Of a stretch of DNA of 52,243 nucleotides, positions 1 to 8,903 are shown piece after piece (positions within the stretch are counted from its first letter, which is position 1; every line of letters begins with the position of its first letter). The notes under the pieces were generated by a model. It saw only the letters and a list, made by a program, of their open reading frames with translations. It was not told where the DNA came from and searched no databases. The stretch lies in the NCBI GenBank assembly GCA_036736205.1, contig DAINMX010000015.1, forward strand, positions 1 to 52,243, in the 5' to 3' direction. A program made the translations under genes and the position numbers. Origin of the DNA: XYA12-FULL-58-9 sp001798605 (GTDB taxonomy: Bacteria; Myxococcota; XYA12-FULL-58-9).

Positions 1-55
1 TTGTCTGGCAGCAGATGGCCGGGTCACGCACGGATATCTGGGCCAGTCTCTTCGA

Positions 56-78
56 GTGACCTATTTTTCAAAGGTCAC
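56..78. repeat. 7-bp perfect inverted repeat
   Basis: GTGACCT (56-62) and AGGTCAC (72-78) form perfect arms around a 9-nt T-rich loop. There is no T-tract after the hairpin, so it is not a classical terminator. It lies about 220 nt before the first gene and could be a protein-binding site or a weak hairpin at the end of an upstream transcript. Confidence 0.35.
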
Positions 79-107
79 ACGGGAAGTGGGCATGAGCACA
101 GGTGGCG

Positions 108-167
108 CAGGCAGCACAGGCAGCACAGGGCAGCACAGGTCGCATACGCAGCACAGGTCGCATAGGT
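108..167. repeat. Short tandem repeat array (9-bp and 18-bp units)
   Basis: The segment holds copies of a 9-bp unit (CAGGCAGCA-like), followed by two copies of an 18-bp unit that reads CAGCACAGGTCGCATA plus two bases. It lies in the leader region before the first gene. It is one of about a dozen unrelated short tandem arrays in this window. Confidence 0.75.
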
Positions 168-298
168 AGGAGAAAGGAGAAAGGACCTGGAAAAAAGATC
201 CATCGTTTTTACCTGGGGAACGCTGTTAAGATACCCTCGCAGTGCGCCCGCGTTTTGATAGCCGGCCGCTGGTGTTGCGGCGCAAATACACCGCCACC

Positions 299-3200
299 AT
301 GCGCCATACAGTCGTGCTCGAGTGGCCGTCGCAGGCTCGTCACGCCCTGCACCTGTTTTGTATCATTTGCGCGGGGGTGATGGCGCGCAACGTTGCCAAT
401 CAGGAAGTTCAGGATGCCTTCGGTCCCCAGATCATGGGGAAGCTCTATCTCGCGGTTGCGTTGATTGCGGGCATCACCGTTGCGGCTGCGGGGTGGTTGG
501 GGCGCAATCACGATACGCGATCGGTGACGCGGCTGATTCATTTCATGGGTGCGGTGGCCATGGCGGCGGCGTTTTTTGTGCCGCGGTATTTGTTGCCGGT
601 GCTGGCGATGCCGCAGGCCAGCCTGTCGTGGTTGCCGATTGCGAACTACGTCGCGATGGAAGTGGCATTCGCCACCATGCTGTTGGCGTTTGGCATGACC
701 CTTGGTGCAAGCTTGGGGCCTCGGGAGGCGCGCAAGGTGGCTGCAGGGGTGGGGGCCGGCGGAATCATTGGCGGGTTGGTGGGGAATCTCGTGAGCCTTG
801 GGGCTCTTTGGTTTGGCAGTGAGCTTCTTTATGTGATCGCCGGTGCGGTGACCTTGGCACCGGTGTTTTGGTTGCCAGCCACCCACGTCGCAACGGACGT
901 GAGTCACTCGCGCAACACGCAACGAATTGATCTCTCACGGGAGCGAACCGACGTACCCGCGCTCGCCAAGTATGGACTGGCCGTGGCCGCGACCACGGTG
1001 CTTATGGTAGCCGCGACCACGTTCATTGATTACCAGTACCGGTGGGGTGCCCACGACCATTACGCCGGTGACAAGAAGACGGCGTTCTTCGCCGCGGTGG
1101 GACTCGGCGGTGGGGTGATCACGGTTCTGTTTCAACTCGGGGTGCTCAACCGCATGCTCAACAAGCTGGGGTTGTTTGGCACTGCGGTGGTCATGCCGGT
1201 GGCGTTGATTTCCTGTTCTGCGGCCTTCGGATTGTTTCCAACTCTCATCACCCTGGTCGTTCTCAAGGTCGTTGACTCGGGTGCCAACATGTCGTTGCAG
1301 CAGGCCACGGGGCATCTTCTGTTGGCGCCTCTCGCCCCGCGTGCGCGGGCGGTCTGGCAGGGTCGCATTGACGGTTTGGCCAAGCGTGGCAGTCAGGCCG
1401 TCGCCGGTTTGTTACTTGCGCTGTTTCCCTTGGCACCGCCCCAGGTGTTGCCGTGGGCTCTGGTTGTGTGCGCGTTGTGGATGGTGTCGATAATCTTCAC
1501 CCGCAGCGCCTACGTCAGGTTGCTCACCGACATGCTGGGGGTTGTCACCGCCGATCCGTCCAAGCTCGAAGTCTATGATGGCGCGACCTTGCGGTTCTTG
1601 GAGACTGAGCTTGCCAAAGCGACGCCGGCACGCGCTGCGGTCATCTTGGATCTATTTGAGAAAGCCGGCCATCGGGCGCCCGGGTATCTGCTGCAACGGC
1701 AAATAGACAAGGACCCCGAAGGTGTCGGTGCGATTCGGGTCATCGAGCATTTGACCACTGTAGCCGACGTCGAGACCTTGATTCGTTTCGCCAGGGCAGA
1801 TGACGGCCGCCATTTCATAGCCGCTGCCGCGTTGTTGGCTCTCGCCGATCTTGAGCCGCGGGTGGCGCAACACCGCAGTCGGCAGATTTTGTCTGAGAGC
1901 AAGCACGCCGAGGGGTTGCGGGCGACGGCTGCGGGGATCATGGCGCAGGATGACCGCCGGGCGTTGAAGCTCGCGCGGGAGCTGGCGGGGGCGCGCGATT
2001 CGGCGACGCGATTGGCGATCGCGCAGGCGTTGGGTCGAAGTGATCCTGGAGATCGCCATGAGATCGACGAGATCATCATGTTGTTGGCCTGTGATCGGGA
2101 CACCGAGGTTGCGCGAGCCGCGGTTGAGACTCTCGGCAATCGCCCGACGCCTGAAGCATGCGACGTGGCCCTCAAGGCGCTTGGACGTCGTGCGGTGCGC
2201 GGGGCAGCGATGCGAGCGCTTGCCAATATGGGCCAGGCCGTCGTTGACCGTGTTGCCGAAGAGTTGCGTGAACAGATTCATCGGCCTGAGGTGGCGTCGA
2301 CTCTTACCTGGATACTGGGGCGGCTGGGGGCTGCCTCTGGAGTGGGGCCGCTGGTTGATGCGCTCGACTCGCCGATCGTCTCGGTGCGACTGAACGCCGC
2401 CGTAGCGCTGTCGACCATGCATCGTCGCCGGCCCGAGGTTCTGCTGCCCAAGGAGAAGATCGAGACGCACTACCTTTCCGAGATCGAGTATTATTCTACG
2501 ATTCGCGATGCCAGCCTCGCGGCGTTGCCCGACAGCCCCTCGGGAACCCTGTTCTCTCGGGCACTCAAACAGCGCGGGCACTCGAGTCTCGAGACCTTGT
2601 TTCGCATGATGTCTCTGCACTACCCGGAAGACGCCATGCAGGGTGCCTTCGTCGCGATCAACTCGCGGGAGAAACGCCAACAGCAGATAGCCCTCGAGCT
2701 TCTCGATAACATCTTGGACAAATCAGTGAGTGAGAGGATTGCGGAAGCCATCGGCGCAGCCAGCACGGGTCGCCGCCGGCAGCGACAGGAACCGCAAAAT
2801 GTCCTTGCGAAGTTGACCACCGACCCTGACAGATTCTTGGCAAGCCTTGCGCGGGCAACCTTGCTCGATATGGGGGCGAGCTCGCCGGAGGCTCGCCGCA
2901 TCGCCGAGACAACGGGAGAGATCATGGCGCAGACAGTCGTGAATCAGATCCTCGAGCTGCAATCTTTGACGCTCTTCAGTCACAGCTCCGCCGAGGATCT
3001 CGCAGAGGTCGCCACATTCGTAACCGCACGGCGAGTGCCCAAGGGGACTGTGCTCTTCCGTGAGGGCGAGGTCGGCGATGCGATCTATTTGGTGCGGACC
3101 GGTGAGGTTACAATGAGCAAGGCCGGCAAGATTCTCGACAACATTGGCCCCGGCGAAGCTTGTGGCATCATCGCGGTGTTGGACCAACTGCCGCGGGAGC

Positions 3201-3379
3201 TGAGCGCGACAGTCTCTATGGAGTCGTCGCTGCTCGTCATTCGTGGCGATGATTTGCTGCAGCTCCTTGCCGATCGACCGTTGCTCATGCACTCGGTGTT
3301 TCGGGCCCTCACGGCCGCCTTGCGCAACCAGTTGGGACGGGGTGCCTTGGGGAGAAAGCCCGAGGATTGGAGCTGGTGA
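299..3379 (+). CDS. NTT/MFS-like membrane protein fused to HEAT repeats and a cyclic-nucleotide-binding domain
   Basis: The protein has 1026 aa in three parts. Residues 1 to about 430 form a multi-helix membrane domain with the glycine-rich helices and general layout of Npt1/Npt2-type nucleotide transporters (ADP/ATP carrier-like, MFS-related). About 440-830 are alpha-helical HEAT-like repeats. About 885-1000 form a cNMP-binding domain with the usual glycine pattern (KGTVLFREGEVGDAIYLV) and a phosphate-binding-cassette-like stretch ending in PRELSATV. Similar fusions are known in Myxococcota and are usually annotated as nucleotide transporter-like proteins of unknown substrate. The ATG at 299 starts just before the first membrane helix. 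An in-frame GTG at 242 would add 19 residues and has no better ribosome site. The gene is convergent with the next one, 14 nt away. Transport of nucleotides is not shown; signalling through the cNMP domain is inference. Confidence 0.8.
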   Translation: MRHTVVLEWPSQARHALHLFCIICAGVMARNVANQEVQDAFGPQIMGKLYLAVALIAGITVAAAGWLGRNHDTRSVTRLIHFMGAVAMAAAFFVPRYLLPVLAMPQASLSWLPIANYVAMEVAFATMLLAFGMTLGASLGPREARKVAAGVGAGGIIGGLVGNLVSLGALWFGSELLYVIAGAVTLAPVFWLPATHVATDVSHSRNTQRIDLSRERTDVPALAKYGLAVAATTVLMVAATTFIDYQYRWGAHDHYAGDKKTAFFAAVGLGGGVITVLFQLGVLNRMLNKLGLFGTAVVMPVALISCSAAFGLFPTLITLVVLKVVDSGANMSLQQATGHLLLAPLAPRARAVWQGRIDGLAKRGSQAVAGLLLALFPLAPPQVLPWALVVCALWMVSIIFTRSAYVRLLTDMLGVVTADPSKLEVYDGATLRFLETELAKATPARAAVILDLFEKAGHRAPGYLLQRQIDKDPEGVGAIRVIEHLTTVADVETLIRFARADDGRHFIAAAALLALADLEPRVAQHRSRQILSESKHAEGLRATAAGIMAQDDRRALKLARELAGARDSATRLAIAQALGRSDPGDRHEIDEIIMLLACDRDTEVARAAVETLGNRPTPEACDVALKALGRRAVRGAAMRALANMGQAVVDRVAEELREQIHRPEVASTLTWILGRLGAASGVGPLVDALDSPIVSVRLNAAVALSTMHRRRPEVLLPKEKIETHYLSEIEYYSTIRDASLAALPDSPSGTLFSRALKQRGHSSLETLFRMMSLHYPEDAMQGAFVAINSREKRQQQIALELLDNILDKSVSERIAEAIGAASTGRRRQRQEPQNVLAKLTTDPDRFLASLARATLLDMGASSPEARRIAETTGEIMAQTVVNQILELQSLTLFSHSSAEDLAEVATFVTARRVPKGTVLFREGEVGDAIYLVRTGEVTMSKAGKILDNIGPGEACGIIAVLDQLPRELSATVSMESSLLVIRGDDLLQLLADRPLLMHSVFRALTAALRNQLGRGALGRKPEDWSW

Positions 3380-3393
3380 GTGATCAAACCCTG

Positions 3394-5195
3394 CTAATTG
3401 CGCGCGGGAAAAATCACGGCGTTGGATTGCAAATCAATGATCTCCGCGCGACGGCCGCTGCGCAAAACGGCATAACGAATCTTGAGGTCCCTCAGACGTT
3501 GGATGTCGCGTCTTTCGATCGCATCGACGATCTGTTCTTCCCTGCGATGTAGGCTGGNNNNNNNNNNNNNNNNNNNNNNNNNNNNNNNNNNNNNNNNNNN
3601 NNNNNNNNNNNNNNNNNNNNNNNNNNNNNNNNNNNNNNNNNNNNNNNNNNNNNNNNNATGTCGCGTCTTTCGATCGCATCGACGATCTGTTCTTCCCTGC
3701 GATGTAGGCTGGTTGGGAGTCGCGAGACGTAACCGGTCGCCAACGGTTTTTGGTGAATTGTCTGAAAATAGAGGGCTGGACCGCCACGGCTGACCGAATC
3801 GACCACGGTGTCCTCTGAGGGGAGTTGTGCGAGGAAACGAACATACCCAGGTACTGGCAGTCGTGTCGTTGGTATGGGAGTTGGGAGAAACTCGACAACC
3901 ATCAATGCGAGCGCCGTCGCAGCGAAGTACCGTTGCCTTCTACCACTCCTCCACAGTGTGTGTATCGCCACCGCGGTGAGGACGGCTGCAACAAGGGTTA
4001 CCATGACTACCATGCGCACGGGGCAGCCGGACAGACGCAATGGAGGCAGAAAAATTTCCATCAGTGTGTATGGCAGGGGAATGTAGGGGACCTCGAGTCC
4101 CAGCACATGCAAGCGTGGACCGAGGGCGAGTATTGCGAAGAGGGCCAACGTGGCAAACCAGAAGCCGCGACGTGGCAGCTCCACACGTTTGCGAACAATC
4201 GCGAGGTAGGTGATGAGGCCGCACACTGCGAACCCGAGATGGACGCTCGACTCGTGTATGTTGCCGGGCAAACGCGACCAGTAGGGATGGGTGAGAGCAT
4301 TGAAGCGCCAATGACCACCTGGAATGAGCAGCGCCAGGAGATCAAGGGAGTAGATCCGCGGCTCATGGACTCCATGCAGAGGGTCGTTGGCGTTGAGGGA
4401 AACGAGGGAAACAACGAACGGCAGAGTGATGGCGCCGACCACGGTTGAAAAAGCCGCCCACGCCCGCAGTCGATCCCGTTCGAGGACATAGGCGAAGCTG
4501 CCTGTTCGCCACAACCGCCAGCAGACCAAAGCCGCACCGAACAGAACACAGTAGAAGAAGTAGTAGTAGTCGCACAGAAACACAGCGACCAACGCGCCAG
4601 CAGAGCTGACACCGCGCAGCACGGTGGGCCGGTGATCGAGCCACAACCAAGACAACACGAACAGGGGAATCCACTCCAGCGACGTCAGCTGCAAATGTCC
4701 CTGGGCGTGCGCAAAATGGAAATTCGAAAAAGTGAAGACGAAGCCGCCGACGAGACTTGGGAACCAGGCGTGAATCAACCAACGACAGAGATGAAACGTG
4801 GTTACGCCACCAGCCACGAAGGCAAAGACAATGATGGTGTTGAAGGTCTGAACCAAGGAGAGCATCTGTTGCAAGAAGGTGCCCAGAAAGCCGTTGAATG
4901 AATTGAGAGTGTGTGCGACCAGAGATACGCCCAAGGGACTGTGCAGATAGGATGATTGCCACGGCGATTGATGCAGCTCTGTCAGGGCGCGGTTCACCCA
5001 CCAAAGATTCCACACATTCTGCATGCCGTCGCCCGGTCCCGAGAAGAAATGGGTGGAGAATCGTTCGAGGGTCGGGAAGGTGAGGAGCGCAAAGATGACA
5101 AAGTAAATGACTGCGGGGAGAACGACCTGTTTCGCTGTCCAAGTCGCCACGGGTTGCAGTCTTTTGAGCATCACGGGTTGCAGTCTTTTGAGCAT
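3394..5195 (-). CDS. Multi-pass GT-C-like membrane protein (interrupted by a scaffold gap)
   Basis: This is a large integral membrane protein with about 11-12 hydrophobic segments and a short soluble C-terminus. The loop after the first helix is acidic (SGPGDGMQNVWNLWW), as in GT-C membrane glycosyltransferases and YfhO-like proteins, so a lipid-linked sugar transferase role is possible but unproven. The gap at 3558-3657 is flanked by identical 55-bp copies (3503-3557 and 3658-3712). When these are collapsed the frame stays open to a TAG at 3394-3396, giving 548 aa and ending in the basic segment VIFPARN. As deposited, the frame breaks only because of the gap. The first 48 nt are a 24-bp tandem duplication, so residues 1-8 are repeated as 9-16 (MLKRLQPV twice) and two starts are possible (5195 or 5171). 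Confidence 0.72.
3503..3712. other. Scaffold gap (100 N) with duplicated 55-bp flanks
   Basis: Exactly 100 N occupy 3558-3657. The 55 bases before the gap (3503-3557) are identical to the 55 bases after it (3658-3712). An exact 55-bp overlap at contig ends is what a de Bruijn assembler with k=55 leaves when two contigs really abut. The true gap is therefore probably of negative size and the duplication is not biological. Confidence 0.9.
5148..5195. repeat. 24-bp perfect tandem duplication at a start codon
   Basis: Two identical 24-bp units (5148-5171 and 5172-5195) duplicate the first eight codons, including the start codon, of the GT-C-like gene on the minus strand. The unit is a multiple of 3, so copy-number changes leave the frame intact but add or remove an alternative start. 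Confidence 0.9.
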
Positions 5196-5234
5196 CGAAG
5201 CCGGGGAGCGTACGTGTCGCTCTGTAGGGTGTCA

Positions 5235-5270
5235 ACGGCGGCGAACACGGCGGCGAACACGGCGGCGAAC
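5235..5270. repeat. 12-bp tandem repeat, three copies
   Basis: Three perfect copies of ACGGCGGCGAAC lie between the divergent starts of the GT-C-like gene (minus) and the clostripain-like gene (plus). The array is in the shared promoter region, so a copy-number change would alter promoter spacing. Confidence 0.85.
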
Positions 5271-5364
5271 AATTCGCCCATCCTCATCATTTTTGCGAAA
5301 CCAAATCGAAGAACTGCCGAAAACGATATTGCGTAAAATTGTCACATCCTAGCCGGAGATCATC

Positions 5365-7482
5365 ATGTCCATATGCGGAACCGTTCAAGTCGTCCTCAAT
5401 GATAATCGTGTACTTCAATACAAGGGATTTGTGCGCGACGACTTTGACGCCTCTCTTCGCAAGGCCCAATACGGCATCAGTGAGGTAGAGGGGAATTCCC
5501 TGCGCAATTTCATCTTTGAGGATCGAAAGCTCGAACCCGATGAGCAACTGAGCGCCTTTTTGTTGACCGCGTGCACCGAGTTGGGCGGGCGTGTGAAGTC
5601 CATCACCTACCAATCCGGCGTCAGCGACAATCCTGTCTCCTTTCAATGCAAAATGCATGCGACCACTCGTGAGACGATCCGCAAAGAGTTGAAAAAAGAT
5701 GTCAAGAAGACCGAGCGCAATGACTCTCTGAAGGTCATCACCAACATGCTGAGGGGCCGGCTCCCCCAGCAGAAGACCCTCGATTCCGTGTTTGGACAAA
5801 GATCAGACGCTGCCCTGACGGTGCGAATCAGGGATCACCTAGTTGAAGTTGAAGAGAACGGTGACAATGGAAAGTGGGGACCGAGTGTGCCCATGGGCGG
5901 CCCCGTAGCGCACGACAAAGTGAGCTGGGTCATCAACGAAGTCCGTGACGCGCCTCACCTGGGAAAAGAAACCATCGATCTTCTCATGAATTTGGTGCGC
6001 GATGCGCGATTTGAGAAGACTGAGGATTGGTATTCCCTCCGTTCAACTTTGCAAGAACGCTATGCCGAGGATCTCAAGAAGTTCTTTCCGCCGGAACGAA
6101 TCGTCGCAGAGCTGTTTCGCATGGCGGACTCCTTCGCCAACCAGCGCAACGCCATTTGTGTCGAGGAAGGCGCCAAGCTCCTGGCGCTGGGTGCCATGGA
6201 AGGAATTCCGTCATTGGAGGTCCGGCGGGCCCTGCATATCATCCGCGAACGTTTTGCATTCACAGAGCCAGCAAAGAAGGCCTTTTCGGCGTACCTCGAC
6301 AGCCTGCCCTGCGCGGAACCCAAGAAGTGGACCTTCTTCGTTTACCTTGCTGGCGACAACAATCTCGAATCCTGTGGACTCGGTGATATCAACGAAATGG
6401 AGGCCGCATTTGGCCATGTCGCCAAGTTCATGAACGTGGTGGTCTTGGTGGACGGTGCCAAATATCAAGACGTCGGTGATTCTCCCGCGTACAACTGGAA
6501 ATCAAAATCCCGGATGTTGTGCATCCAACAAAATGACCATGAAGATGGTCGCGCCGTCGTCTCCAAGGAGATCCCGATCCCGAATAACTGTGCGCTCGGC
6601 GACCTCATGCGCAAGGGGAACGGCGAGCTCAACATGGCAAGCGGCAAGACGTTGCAGGCGGCTGTGGAATTCGTACAGAAGGCTTTCCCGAGCGACCAGA
6701 TGTTTGTTGATGTCTGGAATCATGGGGACTCCTGGCGTGGGGTCGCTTCCGACGACTCCTCTCCCTACAGTGATGATATGATACGCATGAAGGAGATGGC
6801 CACAGCCCTCAAAAACCTGCAGAAGAAGATCGCTGTCGTGGGCTTTGACGCCTGCCTGGAGGGCAACGTCTCCGTTGCGGAGGCGCTTTATAGCGCCAAT
6901 GTCGATTACATGGTTGGCAGCCAAGAAGTCGAGCCTGGGGAAGGCTGGAACTACACCAAGCTCTTTAAACGTCTGGGCTGGCTGTTTCGCCGTGACGGCA
7001 AGCTCACCGCCGAGGCGGCGGCCAAAGCGACGGTGAAGGTTTACGATGGAGAGACACTTGCGGCGGTCCGTCTCGATGGTCTGCCTACCGTTCGCCAACA
7101 ACTCGACGTGCTTGCTCAGCAGCTACTTCAGGAAGGTGGGTTTGCAAATCCCAAGATCCTTAACGTCGCCGAATCTTGTCGAAGCACCGAGTATGATGCT
7201 GGTGCCGTCGATGCCATCAATTTCGCCAAGAAGCTCGCCGAGAACTACCCACCAGAGTCGTCAATCCATGCTGCAGCTACCCGTCTGGCTGAGCTGCTCG
7301 AAGGGATGACGATTGCCAACCAGACGACACCCGAATACGCGGACAAGAGCAAGGGTTTCTCGCTATACATTCCGGTACTGGCCGACGCCGAGGACTCGTT
7401 CGTTCGCGGCACAACTGGATGGCTCGATTCCTGCCCAAACTGGAAGCGCTTCGTCCACGGTGAGAGCACCCCCATCGTCTGA
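5365..7482 (+). CDS. Clostripain-like (family C11, clan CD) cysteine peptidase, cytoplasmic
   Basis: The protein has 705 aa and no signal peptide. The C-terminal half (about 320-700) is a C11 peptidase domain. It opens with the typical strand WTFFVYLAGDNNLES and carries the catalytic pair His453 (WNHGDSW) and Cys497 (GFDACLEG), with GSQEVEPGEGWNY after the Cys as in clostripain. The first 320 residues are not recognised. They contain a short beta-rich segment (1-50), a basic helical stretch (about 105-125) and helical repeats. Most characterised C11 enzymes are exported, so the lack of an export signal suggests an intracellular processing or cell-death-type role; this is inference. The gene is divergent from the GT-C-like gene across a tandem-repeat promoter region and is followed 55 nt later by a lipoprotein gene. 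Confidence 0.85.
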   Translation: MSICGTVQVVLNDNRVLQYKGFVRDDFDASLRKAQYGISEVEGNSLRNFIFEDRKLEPDEQLSAFLLTACTELGGRVKSITYQSGVSDNPVSFQCKMHATTRETIRKELKKDVKKTERNDSLKVITNMLRGRLPQQKTLDSVFGQRSDAALTVRIRDHLVEVEENGDNGKWGPSVPMGGPVAHDKVSWVINEVRDAPHLGKETIDLLMNLVRDARFEKTEDWYSLRSTLQERYAEDLKKFFPPERIVAELFRMADSFANQRNAICVEEGAKLLALGAMEGIPSLEVRRALHIIRERFAFTEPAKKAFSAYLDSLPCAEPKKWTFFVYLAGDNNLESCGLGDINEMEAAFGHVAKFMNVVVLVDGAKYQDVGDSPAYNWKSKSRMLCIQQNDHEDGRAVVSKEIPIPNNCALGDLMRKGNGELNMASGKTLQAAVEFVQKAFPSDQMFVDVWNHGDSWRGVASDDSSPYSDDMIRMKEMATALKNLQKKIAVVGFDACLEGNVSVAEALYSANVDYMVGSQEVEPGEGWNYTKLFKRLGWLFRRDGKLTAEAAAKATVKVYDGETLAAVRLDGLPTVRQQLDVLAQQLLQEGGFANPKILNVAESCRSTEYDAGAVDAINFAKKLAENYPPESSIHAAATRLAELLEGMTIANQTTPEYADKSKGFSLYIPVLADAEDSFVRGTTGWLDSCPNWKRFVHGESTPIV

Positions 7483-7537
7483 GTGGGTCGACGCGCTGAC
7501 GCAACTTGCACTCAGACCCTAGAAAGAGTTGTTTTCT

Positions 7538-8803
7538 GTGAGTCCAAAATGGCCGCGGCGATGGTTTTTGCTGAGCATGGCCGTGTTGTCCCTAGAGGTC
7601 GGATGTACATCGGGGTCGCCCCTACCCAGCTATGCGGGTGACCCCGTCGGTGATGAGATAAATACCGGTGATGGCCATGGAGGTGATGGGGGTACCTGCG
7701 GTCGGACGTTCCCCACTGCCGACCGAGCTCGCGTTCTTGTCGTGGCACATCCCTACGACGAGCTTGGGGACTCTCGAGCGGACTGGGAAGTCTTCGCGGT
7801 GAGCACGACAGGCGTGGTGTCCAATACCGGGATCCTCTTTACAATGGGTGCAATCTCCGATGGCAATGTCGACTTCACGCCAGACGGCAAAGTTGGAATT
7901 GCGACGCAAGAGGATGGGACCCTGGGCGTGTTCGCTGTCGACGACGATGGCAATGTCACCGTCACCCACGCGAATTTTTCCGGCGGATTCTGGGCCGAGA
8001 CGCTCGAGGTTGGTCCCACGGGGGAATTTGTGTACGTCGTCGATACCAACTGGGCCAACAACGGCGGTGGGATCTATCGAGTCACCATTGAATGCGATGG
8101 CACACTTTCCGACGTCCTGAGGCTGTCCGAATCCCAGAACGCGGAACAACTGCGTTTCATTCCCGGCCGAGACAGTGATGCCATTGTTGCCGCCAAGAAA
8201 CTTGGCGCGTCCACCGTTGGCAGTGATGGCTTCCTGGTTGCAAATCTCGAGGATACCCAACTCACTGTCGTCGACGAAGTGGACGTTTTTGCCGACGACC
8301 AGCAATGGGTCATCACGATGGCCGTCACTGCGGATGGGAAATATGCGTTGCTTGCCGACACGTCGGCGTGGTCAGCGGAAGATCACCGCATTGGCGTGAT
8401 CAGAATTGACGGGTCGTCACTCGTGAGCAGCCCAACGATTTCCCCCCTGCCCTACGATTTTCCCATCGCCATCGCCATCTCCCCGTGGAATAACGCATTT
8501 CTGCTGGTCACCTCCTATACCCTCGAAGACGGATACACGCTCTTCGGTTATGACGCCGACAACACGACGACACCGTTCGTTTTTGTGGGAGAGATCGACT
8601 ACAATTTCGGGCGACCCGAGTTGCCTGATTCTGCGGTCGTGGTCGACAGAGGCAGCCTCACCGGACACATCTACGTATCCGAACTATCCGGAGTTCGCCA
8701 TATGAGGTTTTTGAGCAATGGCACGATAGAAGACCTCGGTTACACCGAAGCCACCGGGACAAATATGGGAAGCATGATTGGCTCAATTGGAATCCAGCCC
8801 TGA
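7538..8803 (+). CDS. Secreted beta-propeller lipoprotein, function unknown
   Basis: The protein has about 421 aa. The N-terminus (PRRWFLL, then a hydrophobic stretch ending GC at residue 23) looks like a lipoprotein signal and fits the Tat-like RRxFL pattern. The mature part is a run of beta-strand repeats with short segments such as DGKVGIATQEDGTLGVFAVDD and DGKYALLADTS, typical of YVTN/lactonase-type beta-propellers. No catalytic residues can be assigned. GTG at 7538 is preceded at 9 nt by a purine-rich AGAAAGAG; a TTG at 7529 is the alternative. It lies 100 nt before a sulfatase-like gene on the same strand. Confidence 0.7.
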   Translation: MSPKWPRRWFLLSMAVLSLEVGCTSGSPLPSYAGDPVGDEINTGDGHGGDGGTCGRTFPTADRARVLVVAHPYDELGDSRADWEVFAVSTTGVVSNTGILFTMGAISDGNVDFTPDGKVGIATQEDGTLGVFAVDDDGNVTVTHANFSGGFWAETLEVGPTGEFVYVVDTNWANNGGGIYRVTIECDGTLSDVLRLSESQNAEQLRFIPGRDSDAIVAAKKLGASTVGSDGFLVANLEDTQLTVVDEVDVFADDQQWVITMAVTADGKYALLADTSAWSAEDHRIGVIRIDGSSLVSSPTISPLPYDFPIAIAISPWNNAFLLVTSYTLEDGYTLFGYDADNTTTPFVFVGEIDYNFGRPELPDSAVVVDRGSLTGHIYVSELSGVRHMRFLSNGTIEDLGYTEATGTNMGSMIGSIGIQP

Positions 8804-8903
8804 GAAGAAGACAAATCGAAGCGGTGTTCTCGATGATGGTACGGGTAGGCACCTTGGCCGGCTGCGAGTTGCCTAACGACAACGTTTGGGCTACCAACCG
8901 TTG

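Noticed and set aside
3..59. Possible tail of an upstream plus-strand gene (ending ...WASLFE, stop 57-59)
   Set aside because: Too short; another frame is equally open, so it cannot be supported.
3482..3793. Open frames running through the N-gaps
   Set aside because: They are products of the placeholder N and the duplicated flank, not genes.
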